Assembly: GCA_964625465.1 (NCBI GenBank)
Contig: CAZVFD010000021.1
Coordinates: forward strand, 1-24,554
From: CAZLFQ01 sp964625465
Lineage (GTDB): Bacteria > Pseudomonadota > Alphaproteobacteria > Rickettsiales > Midichloriaceae
Direction: 5' to 3'
DNA: 24,554 bases
In this document: positions 14,802 through 22,939 of the stretch, piece after piece
Position numbering within the stretch: position 1 is the stretch's first letter
Layout: every line of letters starts with the position of its first letter
The notes under the pieces: model-generated
Databases searched by the model: none
What the model was told of the DNA's origin: nothing
What the model saw: the letters and a program-made list of their open reading frames with translations, nothing else
Position numbers and translations under genes: made by a program

Positions 14802-15755
14802 TCTATGATGTCCCTTGCCTACATTCTCACCTAAGAAGGCACAGCTCAAAGGACCAGGCTTGACTTGAGGTGGGGTTGTCTCAGGCACACCAGCTGCTAA
14901 TGCTGTTGATGATACTGCCTGATTCAGCTTTTTTCCAGATTCAACAACCTTATATAGCCTTTCTAACTCTTTAGGCGATAACACCTTAGGGTGCTCAAAT
15001 AACTGCAATACTTTCTGAGACTTATCTTGCTCAGTTAAAGCTAAATCATGATCCAGAATCTTGTGAGCCAAGTCATTTGTAAATCCCAACTCTACTAAAG
15101 TTTTAAATGCTAAAAATCCATCTCTTTGGCAATTAAAAAGCTCATATTTTTCATCTCTGACTTTACCAAAATCAAATTGCTTGCCCAATTTCAGAAAAAG
15201 CTTTGCAAATGTCTTACCTAATTCTTGCAGTGCTAGTCCTTCCTTTTTGTCTTTTTTAGTTGAAAAGCCATAGCTAAGTCCTGCTAATCTAAGCAATAAG
15301 TTTCTTTGCCTATCTTCTTCATCAGAATAGTCATTATCATTAAGCTCATTGTCGTATTCACAAGCATCTTGAAACGTACAAGTATTAACAATCGTAGATA
15401 ATGAATCAATATTTCCTTTTGCTAACTCCCAGTTTTGCTTACCAACCTTTTGAGCAAAAGTCTTGATAAAATTTCTGATTGGAATCTCAATTTGTTGTAA
15501 CGGGTGAGCTGCATCTTTTAATGTCCAGAATTTTCTTTCAGCTTCATGTGCATAATTCCAAAGATCTAGTATACCTAACAACTCTGTAATTTTCGGCTGA
15601 AGAATAACCTTTTGACCTCCTCTAAAAAGTTCTGCAAACCAATCGCTTAATACTTCATAATTATTTTGTTCATTAATTATCTGATCAAATTCGACCTTAG
15701 TACTAACACCCGCCAGTTGAATAAAAAGATTACCTTTCATACCACTATTTTTCAT
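14799..15755 (-). CDS. Orphan mostly helical cytosolic protein
   Basis: I do not recognise this 318-residue protein. It has no signal peptide or membrane segment. Most of it is predicted helical and charged, with an acidic patch near 135-150 (NELNDNDYSDEEDRQR) and Lys-rich stretches, perhaps a repeat-like helical array (KTLVELGFTNDLAHKILDHD). The last 40 residues are different in nature: Ser/Ala/Pro-rich and probably disordered (SSTALAAGVPETTPPQVKPG), ending GKGHHR. The tail shares SSTAL.AG with the HAD protein encoded at 3600-4538. It is monocistronic between its own promoter region and that of the permease, and divergent from ahpD. A lineage-specific effector is possible but unproven. A second in-frame ATG occurs at codon 6. 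Confidence 0.6.
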   Translation of the reverse strand: MKNSGMKGNLFIQLAGVSTKVEFDQIINEQNNYEVLSDWFAELFRGGQKVILQPKITELLGILDLWNYAHEAERKFWTLKDAAHPLQQIEIPIRNFIKTFAQKVGKQNWELAKGNIDSLSTIVNTCTFQDACEYDNELNDNDYSDEEDRQRNLLLRLAGLSYGFSTKKDKKEGLALQELGKTFAKLFLKLGKQFDFGKVRDEKYELFNCQRDGFLAFKTLVELGFTNDLAHKILDHDLALTEQDKSQKVLQLFEHPKVLSPKELERLYKVVESGKKLNQAVSSTALAAGVPETTPPQVKPGPLSCAFLGENVGKGHHR

Positions 15756-15769
15756 AATTATCTGAAGTC

Positions 15770-15798
15770 ATATAATATACCAAATCGTTATTACTCAA
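15770..15798 (-). promoter_or_regulatory. Possible promoter of the orphan gene at 15755
   Basis: On the minus strand TTGAGT (15798-15793) and TTATAT (15775-15770) are separated by 17 nt, close upstream of the start. The -10 match is moderate, so this is tentative. Confidence 0.4.
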
Positions 15799-15816
15799 GT
15801 ATTTTCTTCGAAAAAC

Positions 15817-15846
15817 TTGCATTATGCTGGCATTTACCATTATAAT
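15817..15846 (+). promoter_or_regulatory. Sigma-70-like promoter of ahpD-der
   Basis: TTGCAT (15817-15822) and a perfect TATAAT (15841-15846) are separated by 18 nt. Transcription would start near 15853, about 23 nt before the ahpD ATG, and would cover der as well. Confidence 0.7.
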
Positions 15847-15875
15847 AGACGGTGAAATGTTAATTATTACTAGCA

Positions 15876-16442
15876 ATGAGCATAGACGTTATAGCTGATA
15901 GAATCCCATCGTATGCCGATGATATAAAGCTGAATTTGATGGAAATATTCTCTGATGAAGTTGAAGGCCTGACCGTACAACAAGTCTACGGAATTGCGCT
16001 ATCATGCTGCTATAATCTTAAACACGAACAAATACTTAATAACTTCAGAAACGAAGCAAAAGTTATACTTGATGATTCGCAGCTAGTTGCAACCAAAAAA
16101 GCTGCAGCTATTATGGCAATGAACAATACTTACTATTCGTTCACTGGAACGATATCTGATGATGAAATTAAAAAAATGTCAGCAGATCTTCACATGCACG
16201 TATTAACCGATCATGGAATTGATAAGACTGATTTTGAAATGTATTTAATTGGCGTTTCAATACTCAATCACTGTGATTACTGCATTAATTTTCATGCAGA
16301 AAGGCTATTACGTAGAGGCGTTGCCAAAGTTGCAATTCGCAATATCGCAAGAATAGCTTCAGTGTTGAGAGCCGTAGTAGAAGTAATGGAAATTGAGAGA
16401 CTGCGTAACTATGATTTCGTAGCTAGAGAATCAAATTTATAA
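15876..16442 (+). CDS. ahpD: AhpD-like alkyl hydroperoxidase (carboxymuconolactone decarboxylase family)
   Basis: This all-helical 188-residue protein keeps the AhpD catalytic set: Glu121, Cys133, Cys136 and His140 in FEMYLIGVSILNHCDYCINF. Their spacing (12, 15 and 19 residues after the Glu) is the same as the Glu118, Cys130, Cys133 and His137 of Mycobacterium AhpD. The CxxC pair is redox-active and reduces peroxides or recycles a peroxiredoxin. No ahpC is next to it. The gene is 2 bp before der and shares its promoter. No Shine-Dalgarno is clear at the ATG. Assignment to the AhpD/CMD superfamily is strong; the exact partner is unknown. Confidence 0.85.
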   Translation: MSIDVIADRIPSYADDIKLNLMEIFSDEVEGLTVQQVYGIALSCCYNLKHEQILNNFRNEAKVILDDSQLVATKKAAAIMAMNNTYYSFTGTISDDEIKKMSADLHMHVLTDHGIDKTDFEMYLIGVSILNHCDYCINFHAERLLRRGVAKVAIRNIARIASVLRAVVEVMEIERLRNYDFVARESNL

Positions 16443-16444
16443 TC

Positions 16445-17785
16445 ATGACAATAAAAGTTGCAATATTAGGTAAGCCAAACGTTGGCAAGTCTACACTATT
16501 TAATAAATTATGTGGTAGAAGGCTTGCCATTACCCATGATCAACCCGGAGTTACCAGAGACAGGAAAGAATATAAAGTAACATTAAACAAACAAGAATTT
16601 ATATTAATTGACACGGCAGGTCTTGAAAAATCGAAAGAACTCCTTTCAAAAAGCATGGTAAGCCAAACTCTTACAGCTGCAAAAGAAGCAGATATAATAT
16701 TATTCATGGTTGATGCTAGATACGGCCTCGATGATGACGATAAGGACTTTGCAAATCAGGTACGGAAATTTGGCAAAAAAATTATACTTCTAGCTAATAA
16801 ATCAGAAGGAAAACAAAATTTAGATTATAAGGCTCTATACAAACTAGGCTTTGGCGATCCTATTTTTATAGCAGCGGAACATAAAATTGGTTTTGATTTA
16901 ATAGCAAAGGCTATCGCTGAATCTAGCAAAGATATTGAAGTTACACCACCTAAGCAAGAAGAGGAGTCCCACCATTTAAGATTTAGTCTAATTGGCAGGC
17001 CAAATGTAGGAAAATCCACAATCTTTAATAAGTTATTAGGGTTTGAGAGAGTTATAACTTCGGAAATCTCAGGAACCACTCGCGATGCAATTAGCCACTT
17101 TTTAGAAGTCGACGGCAGGCCTGTTGAATTAGTCGATACCGCTGGACTTCGCAAAAAAGGAAGAATAAACGAAGAAGTTGAAAGCCTTTCTACCGCAGAA
17201 ACTATAAATGCCATACGTAGAAGCCACGTAGTTGCTATAACTCTGGATGCTAGTCAAGCGATGGAAAAACAAGATTTAACCATCGCAAACGTTGCAATTA
17301 AAGAAGGAAGAGCAGTTGTTTTGGTAATTAACAAATATGATTTGGTCACCGATAAAAAATCATTCAAAGATGAACTTGATTATTTGATTAGCCGTAACAT
17401 GACAGACGTAGTTGGCATACCAGTCGTTTATATGTCAGCTCTTAAAGATAAAAATTTAAACCATTTGTTTAAAGCCATCTTTAAGGCTGAAAAAATTTGG
17501 CAATCAGACCTATCAACCAACAGCCTAAACAGATGGCTAAAGGCTGCGACCGAATCTCACATACCACCGCTATCCAAAATGGGCCGCAGAATACGCTTAA
17601 AATACATGACTCAAACAGGCAATCGCCCGCCGACATTTACGATATTTGCAAATATCCCAGATGATCTTCCACCTTCATATTCCAAGTATTTGATGAATTC
17701 CATGCGGGAAGCTTTTGATATGTACGGAACCCCTATAAGGATCAAATACCGTAAAATTGACAATCCATACTTAAATAAGGCATAG
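16445..17785 (+). CDS. der: Ribosome assembly GTPase Der (EngA)
   Basis: Der is an essential double GTPase that helps mature the 50S ribosomal subunit. The 446-residue protein has two G domains in tandem. The first has GKPNVGKST (9-17), the switch DTAGLE and the base-specificity motif NKSE, a variant of NKxD often seen in Der. The second has GRPNVGKSTIFNKL, DTAGLRKKGRI and NKYD. A C-terminal KH-like domain follows (about 355-446), with RIRLKYMTQTGNRPPTFTIF and GTPIRIKYR. Length is normal. It is expressed from the ahpD promoter; only 2 bp separate the two genes. Confidence 0.96.
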   Translation: MTIKVAILGKPNVGKSTLFNKLCGRRLAITHDQPGVTRDRKEYKVTLNKQEFILIDTAGLEKSKELLSKSMVSQTLTAAKEADIILFMVDARYGLDDDDKDFANQVRKFGKKIILLANKSEGKQNLDYKALYKLGFGDPIFIAAEHKIGFDLIAKAIAESSKDIEVTPPKQEEESHHLRFSLIGRPNVGKSTIFNKLLGFERVITSEISGTTRDAISHFLEVDGRPVELVDTAGLRKKGRINEEVESLSTAETINAIRRSHVVAITLDASQAMEKQDLTIANVAIKEGRAVVLVINKYDLVTDKKSFKDELDYLISRNMTDVVGIPVVYMSALKDKNLNHLFKAIFKAEKIWQSDLSTNSLNRWLKAATESHIPPLSKMGRRIRLKYMTQTGNRPPTFTIFANIPDDLPPSYSKYLMNSMREAFDMYGTPIRIKYRKIDNPYLNKA

Positions 17786-17809
17786 CCTCATTTTTAGATG
17801 AATAAGGCA

Positions 17810-17838
17810 TTGCAAATAGTTAGCTGATGTTGTATCTT
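17810..17838 (+). promoter_or_regulatory. Possible promoter of the EamA pair
   Basis: TTGCAA (17810-17815) and TATCTT (17833-17838) are separated by 17 nt. This would give a leader of about 110 nt before the ATG at 17957, which has a very strong ribosome binding site, GGAGGA at 17947-17952. No known riboswitch pattern was recognised in the leader. Confidence 0.5.
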
Positions 17839-17956
17839 CAGTTACGGATAAATCATAAATTTCAAGCAATGAATCCTGGTCACAACCGACCTATTCTATT
17901 TTACCAATCAAATTTCACAAAAATAATTTCACGCGCCTATATCTCTGGAGGAATCA

Positions 17957-19069
17957 ATGAGTAAGAAAAAAACACATCTAAGCAAAAATCCTCAACACAA
18001 GTCTGCAAAAGCAAGACATGCCGAGCATATGTTGCAGGAGCATCACAACTTAGTTGGCATTTTATTCATGTTATTTAATGCACTCTCAATTGCTGTTTTG
18101 TACGCAGCGATAAAAACTCTCACAAAAGATATGAGCTCCAGCTTAGTAGTGTTTATATATAAATTTTCCATTCTAGTACTAATTATTCCTTGGTGTCTTT
18201 ACGGTGGTTTAAAGTCACTTAAAACTGAAAAAATCCATCTACATTTATCCCGCGGCTTTCTAAGTATTTGCGGTTCATTATGTTTGTTTTATGCAATCAA
18301 ATATATTGAATTAACAGACATCACAGCCATTGGTTATATGGAGCAGGTAATTTTGGTTATCATAGGAATTCTCTATTTTAAAGAAAAGGCTACCAACACC
18401 AAAATTCTAACAATAGTTCTCAGCTTTGCAGGTGCAATGCTGGTTGTGTATCCTGATGTCATTACATTAAACCATTATTATTTACCTGAATTCCATAAGA
18501 TTGATGTTAAAGGTGAGTTTAATAAATATTATGTATTTGTGTTCTTATCTATTGCATTTTGGGCTACTAATTGCACTGTGATCAAAGTATTAGGAAAAAC
18601 AGAAAAAACCAAGGTTCAACTGTTCTACGTCATGCTCATATCATGCATAGTTGCTTATCCGCTTGCTTTCATGCACTGGCAACCAACAACAATCTTTGGT
18701 GGAGCAGTCGAGATAAAGCTTCCAGAAAGACATCTCTCATTTAATGAGCTTGGACTACAACTTAAGCACGTACCCGTTCTAGCTCTACTTTCTCTGTGTT
18801 ATTTTATTCACAGCATTGCATTCTTCAAAGCATTGAAGTATGCTGAACTCTCTACTGTTATACCTTTCGACTATAGCAGATTAGTGTTTACTGGAATTTT
18901 GGGCTTTCTTTTCTTCAATGAAATACCAAAAGATGGTTCATATGTTGGCTATCTTTTAATTGTTGGAGCAGGAGTTTACTTAATAAGAGCTGAAGCTAAA
19001 CGTAGAAGAAAGAAAAAAGAACAGCTAGAAAAAGAGCAAATGGAAGAGGCAGAGTTAGAAAATGCATAG
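17957..19069 (+). CDS. EamA/DMT-family permease, first of a tandem pair
   Basis: The 370-residue protein has a basic cytoplasmic head (about 1-32, rich in Lys and His), then about ten membrane helices in two EamA halves, and a long charged cytoplasmic tail (KRRRKKKEQLEKEQ...). Motifs shared with its downstream neighbour include FIYKFSILVLIIPWCLYGG, the SRGFLSICGSLC helix, GYMEQVILVIIGILYFKEK, FWATNCTVIKVLG, KVQLFYVMLIS and TVIPFDYSRLVFTG. Two loops are longer than usual (near 170-190 and 230-265). Substrate unknown; the family moves small metabolites. GGAGGA lies 5 nt before the start codon. The stop overlaps the next start by 8 bases (ATGCATAG), so translation is probably coupled. Confidence 0.85.
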   Translation: MSKKKTHLSKNPQHKSAKARHAEHMLQEHHNLVGILFMLFNALSIAVLYAAIKTLTKDMSSSLVVFIYKFSILVLIIPWCLYGGLKSLKTEKIHLHLSRGFLSICGSLCLFYAIKYIELTDITAIGYMEQVILVIIGILYFKEKATNTKILTIVLSFAGAMLVVYPDVITLNHYYLPEFHKIDVKGEFNKYYVFVFLSIAFWATNCTVIKVLGKTEKTKVQLFYVMLISCIVAYPLAFMHWQPTTIFGGAVEIKLPERHLSFNELGLQLKHVPVLALLSLCYFIHSIAFFKALKYAELSTVIPFDYSRLVFTGILGFLFFNEIPKDGSYVGYLLIVGAGVYLIRAEAKRRRKKKEQLEKEQMEEAELENA

Positions 19070-19997
19070 TTCAAGCAAAAAGTTTAAGCCTACTAAGACT
19101 ATGTCGGGCATTTTAATGATGGTGCTGCACGCTCTTGCTATGTCTATATTGTATATCTTGGCCAAGAACCTAACAAACGCTCTCCACCCTTTTCAAGTGG
19201 CTTTTCTATATAAATTTGCCATCCTACTTGCAATTACACCGTGGTGCTTCCACGGAGATTTTCGCAAGAACCTTAAAACAAAACGCATTGGTATGCATGT
19301 AGCAAGAGGTACTTTTAGTTTACTTGGCACACTATGCTTTTTCATTGCGGTCTCAAGCTTAGAAGTAACTAACGCTGCTGCAATAACATATCTGGATCAT
19401 ATCTTAGTTATTCTAATCGGTTTCTTTTACTTTAAAGAAAAAGTAACCACACCAAAGCTGGTTATGATCGCTTTGAGTTTTGTAGGGGCATTACTAATTG
19501 TAAAACCAGGATTTGTAAGCTTTAACAGATCATATGTGTACTTATTTATGGCTCTTATTTTCTGGGCATTGAACTGTACTGTCATTAAAATGCTTGGGTC
19601 AACAGAACGTTCTAAAGCACAGCTATTTTACGTCATGCTATTCTCTTCAGCATTTTCCTGTCCAATGGCTCTATACGAATGGAAGCCTGTACAATTGTGG
19701 CATCTTCAATATATTGGGGTAATCGCTCTATGCTATCTTGTACACTCAGTGGCTTTTTTCAAAGCTTTCAAGTTTGCCGATATGTCAACTGTAATGCCTT
19801 TTGACTATTGCAGACTATTGTTTACTGGATACTTAGGCTACGTGATATTAAAGGAGATTCCTGACCAATACTCATTACTTGGTTACGCTCTTATCATTAT
19901 TGGCGGCCTCTACGCAATTCAACACGAAGCTAGGAAAGGCAAGAAAGTTAAAGAAGCTAAGAAACTTGAACTTGAGGCTGAATACGAGCAAGCATAA
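19062..19997 (+). CDS. EamA/DMT-family permease, second of a tandem pair
   Basis: The 311-residue protein is a paralogue of the upstream permease, with about ten membrane helices. Shared landmarks are FLYKFAILLAITPWCFHG, ARGTFSLLGTLCFF, YLDHILVILIGFFYFKEK, FWALNCTVIKMLGSTERSKA and TVMPFDYCRLLFTGY. It lacks the two long loops of its partner and has a short basic then acidic C-terminal tail. The coupled overlap and the parallel sequence suggest an old tandem duplication; the two may act together as a heteromer or carry different substrates. The gene is 21 bp before murE on the same strand. Confidence 0.85.
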   Translation: MHSSSKKFKPTKTMSGILMMVLHALAMSILYILAKNLTNALHPFQVAFLYKFAILLAITPWCFHGDFRKNLKTKRIGMHVARGTFSLLGTLCFFIAVSSLEVTNAAAITYLDHILVILIGFFYFKEKVTTPKLVMIALSFVGALLIVKPGFVSFNRSYVYLFMALIFWALNCTVIKMLGSTERSKAQLFYVMLFSSAFSCPMALYEWKPVQLWHLQYIGVIALCYLVHSVAFFKAFKFADMSTVMPFDYCRLLFTGYLGYVILKEIPDQYSLLGYALIIIGGLYAIQHEARKGKKVKEAKKLELEAEYEQA

Positions 19998-20018
19998 TAA
20001 CCTATATAAAGTGAAGTC

Positions 20019-21422
20019 ATGAGCATGAATATAAAAGGTGTTACATCAGATTCAAGAGAGGTGCAAAAAGGCTTCCTATTTGTTGCAATTGACGGTCATA
20101 ATCTCAATGGAGAAAATTTCATCCCAGATGCTGTAAAAAACGGAGCCTCAACTGTGGTGGTTCATAGTGATTCAACGATTGATAATATTGCGAATGTTGA
20201 GATCATCAAAGTTGACAATCCTCGCCTATATCTAAGTGAAGTCTCAGCCAAATTTTACTCAAACCAGCCTAAGCAACTTATGGCAGTAACTGGTACGAGT
20301 GGAAAAACTTCTACCGCGTATTTTTTTAAGGAATTATGTAGTCTATCTGGTTTTAAAAGCGCAAGTATAGGAACACTAGGTGTCATTTCTGATGAAGTTG
20401 AGTTTGATACATATGACTTCTTAACCTCGCCTCCTGCACCACTTCTTCATAAAATCTTAAATGATTTAGCAAAAAAACAGATCGATCATGTTTGCGTTGA
20501 AGCCTCTAGTCACGGACTAAGCCAATATCGACTAGAGTATGCAAATTTCAAGGCCGCAGGTTTTACAAATTTTTCTAGAGATCATCTAGATTATCACTCA
20601 GATATGGATGATTATTTTCAATCTAAAATGAGGTTGTTTCACACAGTGCTCAAAAATGGAACTGCAGTAATTAATGCTGATATCCCAGAGTTTGAGAAAA
20701 TACAATCTAATTGTTCTAGTCATAAAATTTTATCATACGGCAGAAAAGGTGAATTCATTAAACTCATAGATAGTGGTGAGAATTACATAATCATTGAAGT
20801 AGATGGTAAGAAATACACAACTGAATTCACTCAATCAGCAACTTTCCAAACACATAATTTAATGTGCGCTTTAGGTTTGGCAATTACTTCTCATATTCCA
20901 ATAGACACATTAATAAATGCTATTCCTAAGTTAAAAACCATACCTGGCAGGTTACAATATGCTGGTGAATACAATGGCGCCACTATATACGTTGATTACG
21001 CTCACAAACCAGAAGCATTAGAGGTGATTCTAAGATCATTAAAGCAAACTTGCCAAGGAAGGCTTCATGTATTATTTGGATGCGGAGGCAATCGAGATAA
21101 GGGTAAACGCCAAATAATGGGAGAGATAGCATCTAAGTATTCAGATGTTATCATAGTTACCGATGACAATCCCCGCCACGAAGATCCTGCAGAGATTCGT
21201 CGACAAATAATTTCTGGCTGCCCAAACTGCACTGAAATCGGTGACAGGGCTAAAGCAATTCGCCATGCTATCTCGCAGCTTAAAAAGAATGATATTTTAG
21301 TTCTTGCTGGCAAAGGGCACGAGGAATATCAGGTGATAGGCGACGAAAAGATTCATTTTTCCGATATGGCAGAAGTAAGAAAATACGTACAAACCTCCGA
21401 CCCATTATCTGATTTGGAGTGA
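20019..21422 (+). CDS. murE: UDP-MurNAc-L-Ala-D-Glu:meso-DAP ligase MurE
   Basis: MurE adds meso-diaminopimelate to the peptidoglycan precursor in the cytosol, using ATP. The 467-residue protein shows the UDP-binding start (VTSDSREVQKGFLFVAIDG), the ATP loop TGTSGKTST (91-99), EASSHGL and FSRDHLDYH in the central domain, and GRLQYAGEYNGATIYVDYAH. The C-terminal domain has DNPRHEDP (Asp383-Arg386), the DNPR motif that selects meso-DAP over lysine, and LAGKGHEEYQ. The N-terminus is some 15-20 residues shorter than usual. It follows the two permeases and may share their transcript; murF does not follow. Confidence 0.95.
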   Translation: MSMNIKGVTSDSREVQKGFLFVAIDGHNLNGENFIPDAVKNGASTVVVHSDSTIDNIANVEIIKVDNPRLYLSEVSAKFYSNQPKQLMAVTGTSGKTSTAYFFKELCSLSGFKSASIGTLGVISDEVEFDTYDFLTSPPAPLLHKILNDLAKKQIDHVCVEASSHGLSQYRLEYANFKAAGFTNFSRDHLDYHSDMDDYFQSKMRLFHTVLKNGTAVINADIPEFEKIQSNCSSHKILSYGRKGEFIKLIDSGENYIIIEVDGKKYTTEFTQSATFQTHNLMCALGLAITSHIPIDTLINAIPKLKTIPGRLQYAGEYNGATIYVDYAHKPEALEVILRSLKQTCQGRLHVLFGCGGNRDKGKRQIMGEIASKYSDVIIVTDDNPRHEDPAEIRRQIISGCPNCTEIGDRAKAIRHAISQLKKNDILVLAGKGHEEYQVIGDEKIHFSDMAEVRKYVQTSDPLSDLE

Positions 21423-21456
21423 TCCACGTACAGAGAAATTTCTGTTACTTGCACAC

Positions 21457-22455
21457 TTATAAAACTAGGCACTCTCCATGCAATTCATCAAAAAGAATGG
21501 GTTCGTGATAGAATATTTCCTGTGTCATATTTATTTTTTCCGCGAATATTCTATTTTGCTGGTACTTAATAACATCAATAGCTGAGCTATAAAAAAACTC
21601 ATCTTGATAATGCAATATCTCATCTAGATATGTACCATTATTGTAGGATCTACAAAAATTGATTATATCCGCAAACTCTTGGACTTGATCGCGGTAAACA
21701 TAATAAATTAGCAATTTCGCTAAATACGGTAAAAAATTATCATGTAATGATGACAATGCATTTTCAAAAAATATTTGATACTCCTGACCAATGTCCTTTT
21801 GAATTTCCAATAATTTTTCTTTCAAAATATCTTCACCGCTTACAAGCAGATTTTTGAGATCTGGGGCAATTGCAAAAGTTTTAGTCTTTTTAACATAATG
21901 ATATGGATCATATCCCATCTTAATTAAAACAAACTTTGTCACACGTTTTTCACTTGAAACAAACGTAAAGGCCAACTCGTCATATAAATGATCATATACA
22001 TCATTCATAAACACTTTTACTGGATCAGGTCTATCATCACTCTGAAGAATATTAACTACGAACTTCTTCAAACTTCTAAAGATATTTTCATAAACAAGTT
22101 CTTTAGAGTAAGTCACTAGAACCGACCCATCTCTCATCTTCCATGCATCCTTTGCAGCATAACTTGTAAAACAACTATGAAGGAATATGTTATGCTTTAC
22201 AGTAGGGTTTAAACTTTGAATTGTTTCTAATAAATACTCAGTATACGTAGAGGTAGAAAACAGGTGGGTACTATGCTTATTTCTGAAAACGCTACCATGT
22301 GCAGAAATTATTACTGCAGTATCAGAATCTATCCTATCTCTCATCACTGAAAGATCAGAAATATTCAGCTTATTTTTTCCATCTCCAATTAATAAAAAAT
22401 CTGGGTGATCTGACACCATTGGCTCTGATTGAAGCTCAAAAAATTCGTGCTGCAA
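21457..22455 (-). CDS. Orphan protein with clan CD cysteine protease signature
   Basis: This 332-residue protein belongs to no family I can name. Its first third shows the hallmark of clan CD proteases (caspase, clostripain, gingipain type): a hydrophobic strand ending in His-Gly, TAVIISAHGS (His53-Gly54), and about 40 residues on a second hydrophobic strand ending in Ser-Cys, HNIFLHSC (Cys95). The rest (about 110-332) is helical, charged and unlike known proteases. No signal peptide. The TTG start at 22455 has AGGTG 5 nt upstream; an ATG at 22419 is an alternative that keeps the catalytic region. It is monocistronic, bounded upstream by a strong terminator and converging on murE. An effector or a toxin-like protease is possible; activity is not proven. 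Confidence 0.6.
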   Translation of the reverse strand: MQHEFFELQSEPMVSDHPDFLLIGDGKNKLNISDLSVMRDRIDSDTAVIISAHGSVFRNKHSTHLFSTSTYTEYLLETIQSLNPTVKHNIFLHSCFTSYAAKDAWKMRDGSVLVTYSKELVYENIFRSLKKFVVNILQSDDRPDPVKVFMNDVYDHLYDELAFTFVSSEKRVTKFVLIKMGYDPYHYVKKTKTFAIAPDLKNLLVSGEDILKEKLLEIQKDIGQEYQIFFENALSSLHDNFLPYLAKLLIYYVYRDQVQEFADIINFCRSYNNGTYLDEILHYQDEFFYSSAIDVIKYQQNRIFAEKINMTQEIFYHEPILFDELHGECLVL

Positions 22456-22547
22456 TCGCGCACCTAAAATAAATACAACTTTATAAATAATTCCGCCCTT
22501 ATATCACTTGAGACAGATATTATATTCAAAAAACGGTATATAGCCAT

Positions 22548-22576
22548 AAAAAAAGCCGCTTTTCGCGGCTTTTTTT
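22548..22576 (-). terminator. Strong rho-independent terminator, symmetrical
   Basis: AAAAAAAGCCGC (22548-22559) pairs perfectly with GCGGCTTTTTTT (22565-22576) around the loop TTTTC. The GC core with flanking A and T runs works on both strands. On the minus strand it lies 13 nt after the stop of the small lysine-rich protein gene, separating it from the protease-like gene. Confidence 0.92.
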
Positions 22577-22588
22577 GAGCAACTATTA

Positions 22589-22861
22589 CTAACTTTGTTG
22601 ATCTGTATAATAATTGTGAATGCTATGTGGCTTATGTTTCATAGGGTTATTAGGGTGGTGCTTAATTTCAGAATTACGCTTTTTCTTAACATCTTTTTTC
22701 ATTTCTTTTTTAGCATCTTTTTTAACTGCAGCTTTACCAGCGTCATCACCTTCATGAGCATAAGCATATTCTTGCTCTTGTGCTTCAGCACCTTCATTTG
22801 CATAAGCTGGTGCATTTATTAAAAGTGCAGCAACAGCCGCTAAACTTAAGAATTTTAACAT
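22589..22861 (-). CDS. Small exported lysine-rich protein
   Basis: The 90-residue product starts with a clear Sec signal peptide (LKFLSLAAVAALLINAPAYA, cleavage after Ala21). The mature part is short and highly charged: an acidic, Tyr-rich piece (NEGAEAQEQEYAYAHEGDD), then a Lys-rich stretch (VKKDAKKEMKKDVKKKRN) and a His/Pro/Asn-rich end. It is likely disordered and periplasmic or secreted. The family is not recognised. AAGG is found about 10 nt before the ATG, and the gene ends at a strong terminator, so it is its own transcription unit. Confidence 0.7.
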   Translation of the reverse strand: MLKFLSLAAVAALLINAPAYANEGAEAQEQEYAYAHEGDDAGKAAVKKDAKKEMKKDVKKKRNSEIKHHPNNPMKHKPHSIHNYYTDQQS

Positions 22862-22939
22862 AAAATTATACCTTAATTGATTTAGGAAATTATCCCTTAG
22901 TGTTTAGCCTATCTCATTTTTTTTCCTTAGGCAACAAGG

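Noticed and set aside
17839..17946. Long leader of the EamA pair as a riboswitch (SAM-II or similar)
   Set aside because: No pseudoknot pattern or conserved core was recognised; the sequence looks unstructured.
21430..21445. ACAGA/TCTGT palindrome between murE and the protease-like gene
   Set aside because: The stem is only 5 bp and no T-run follows on either strand, so a terminator is not supported.
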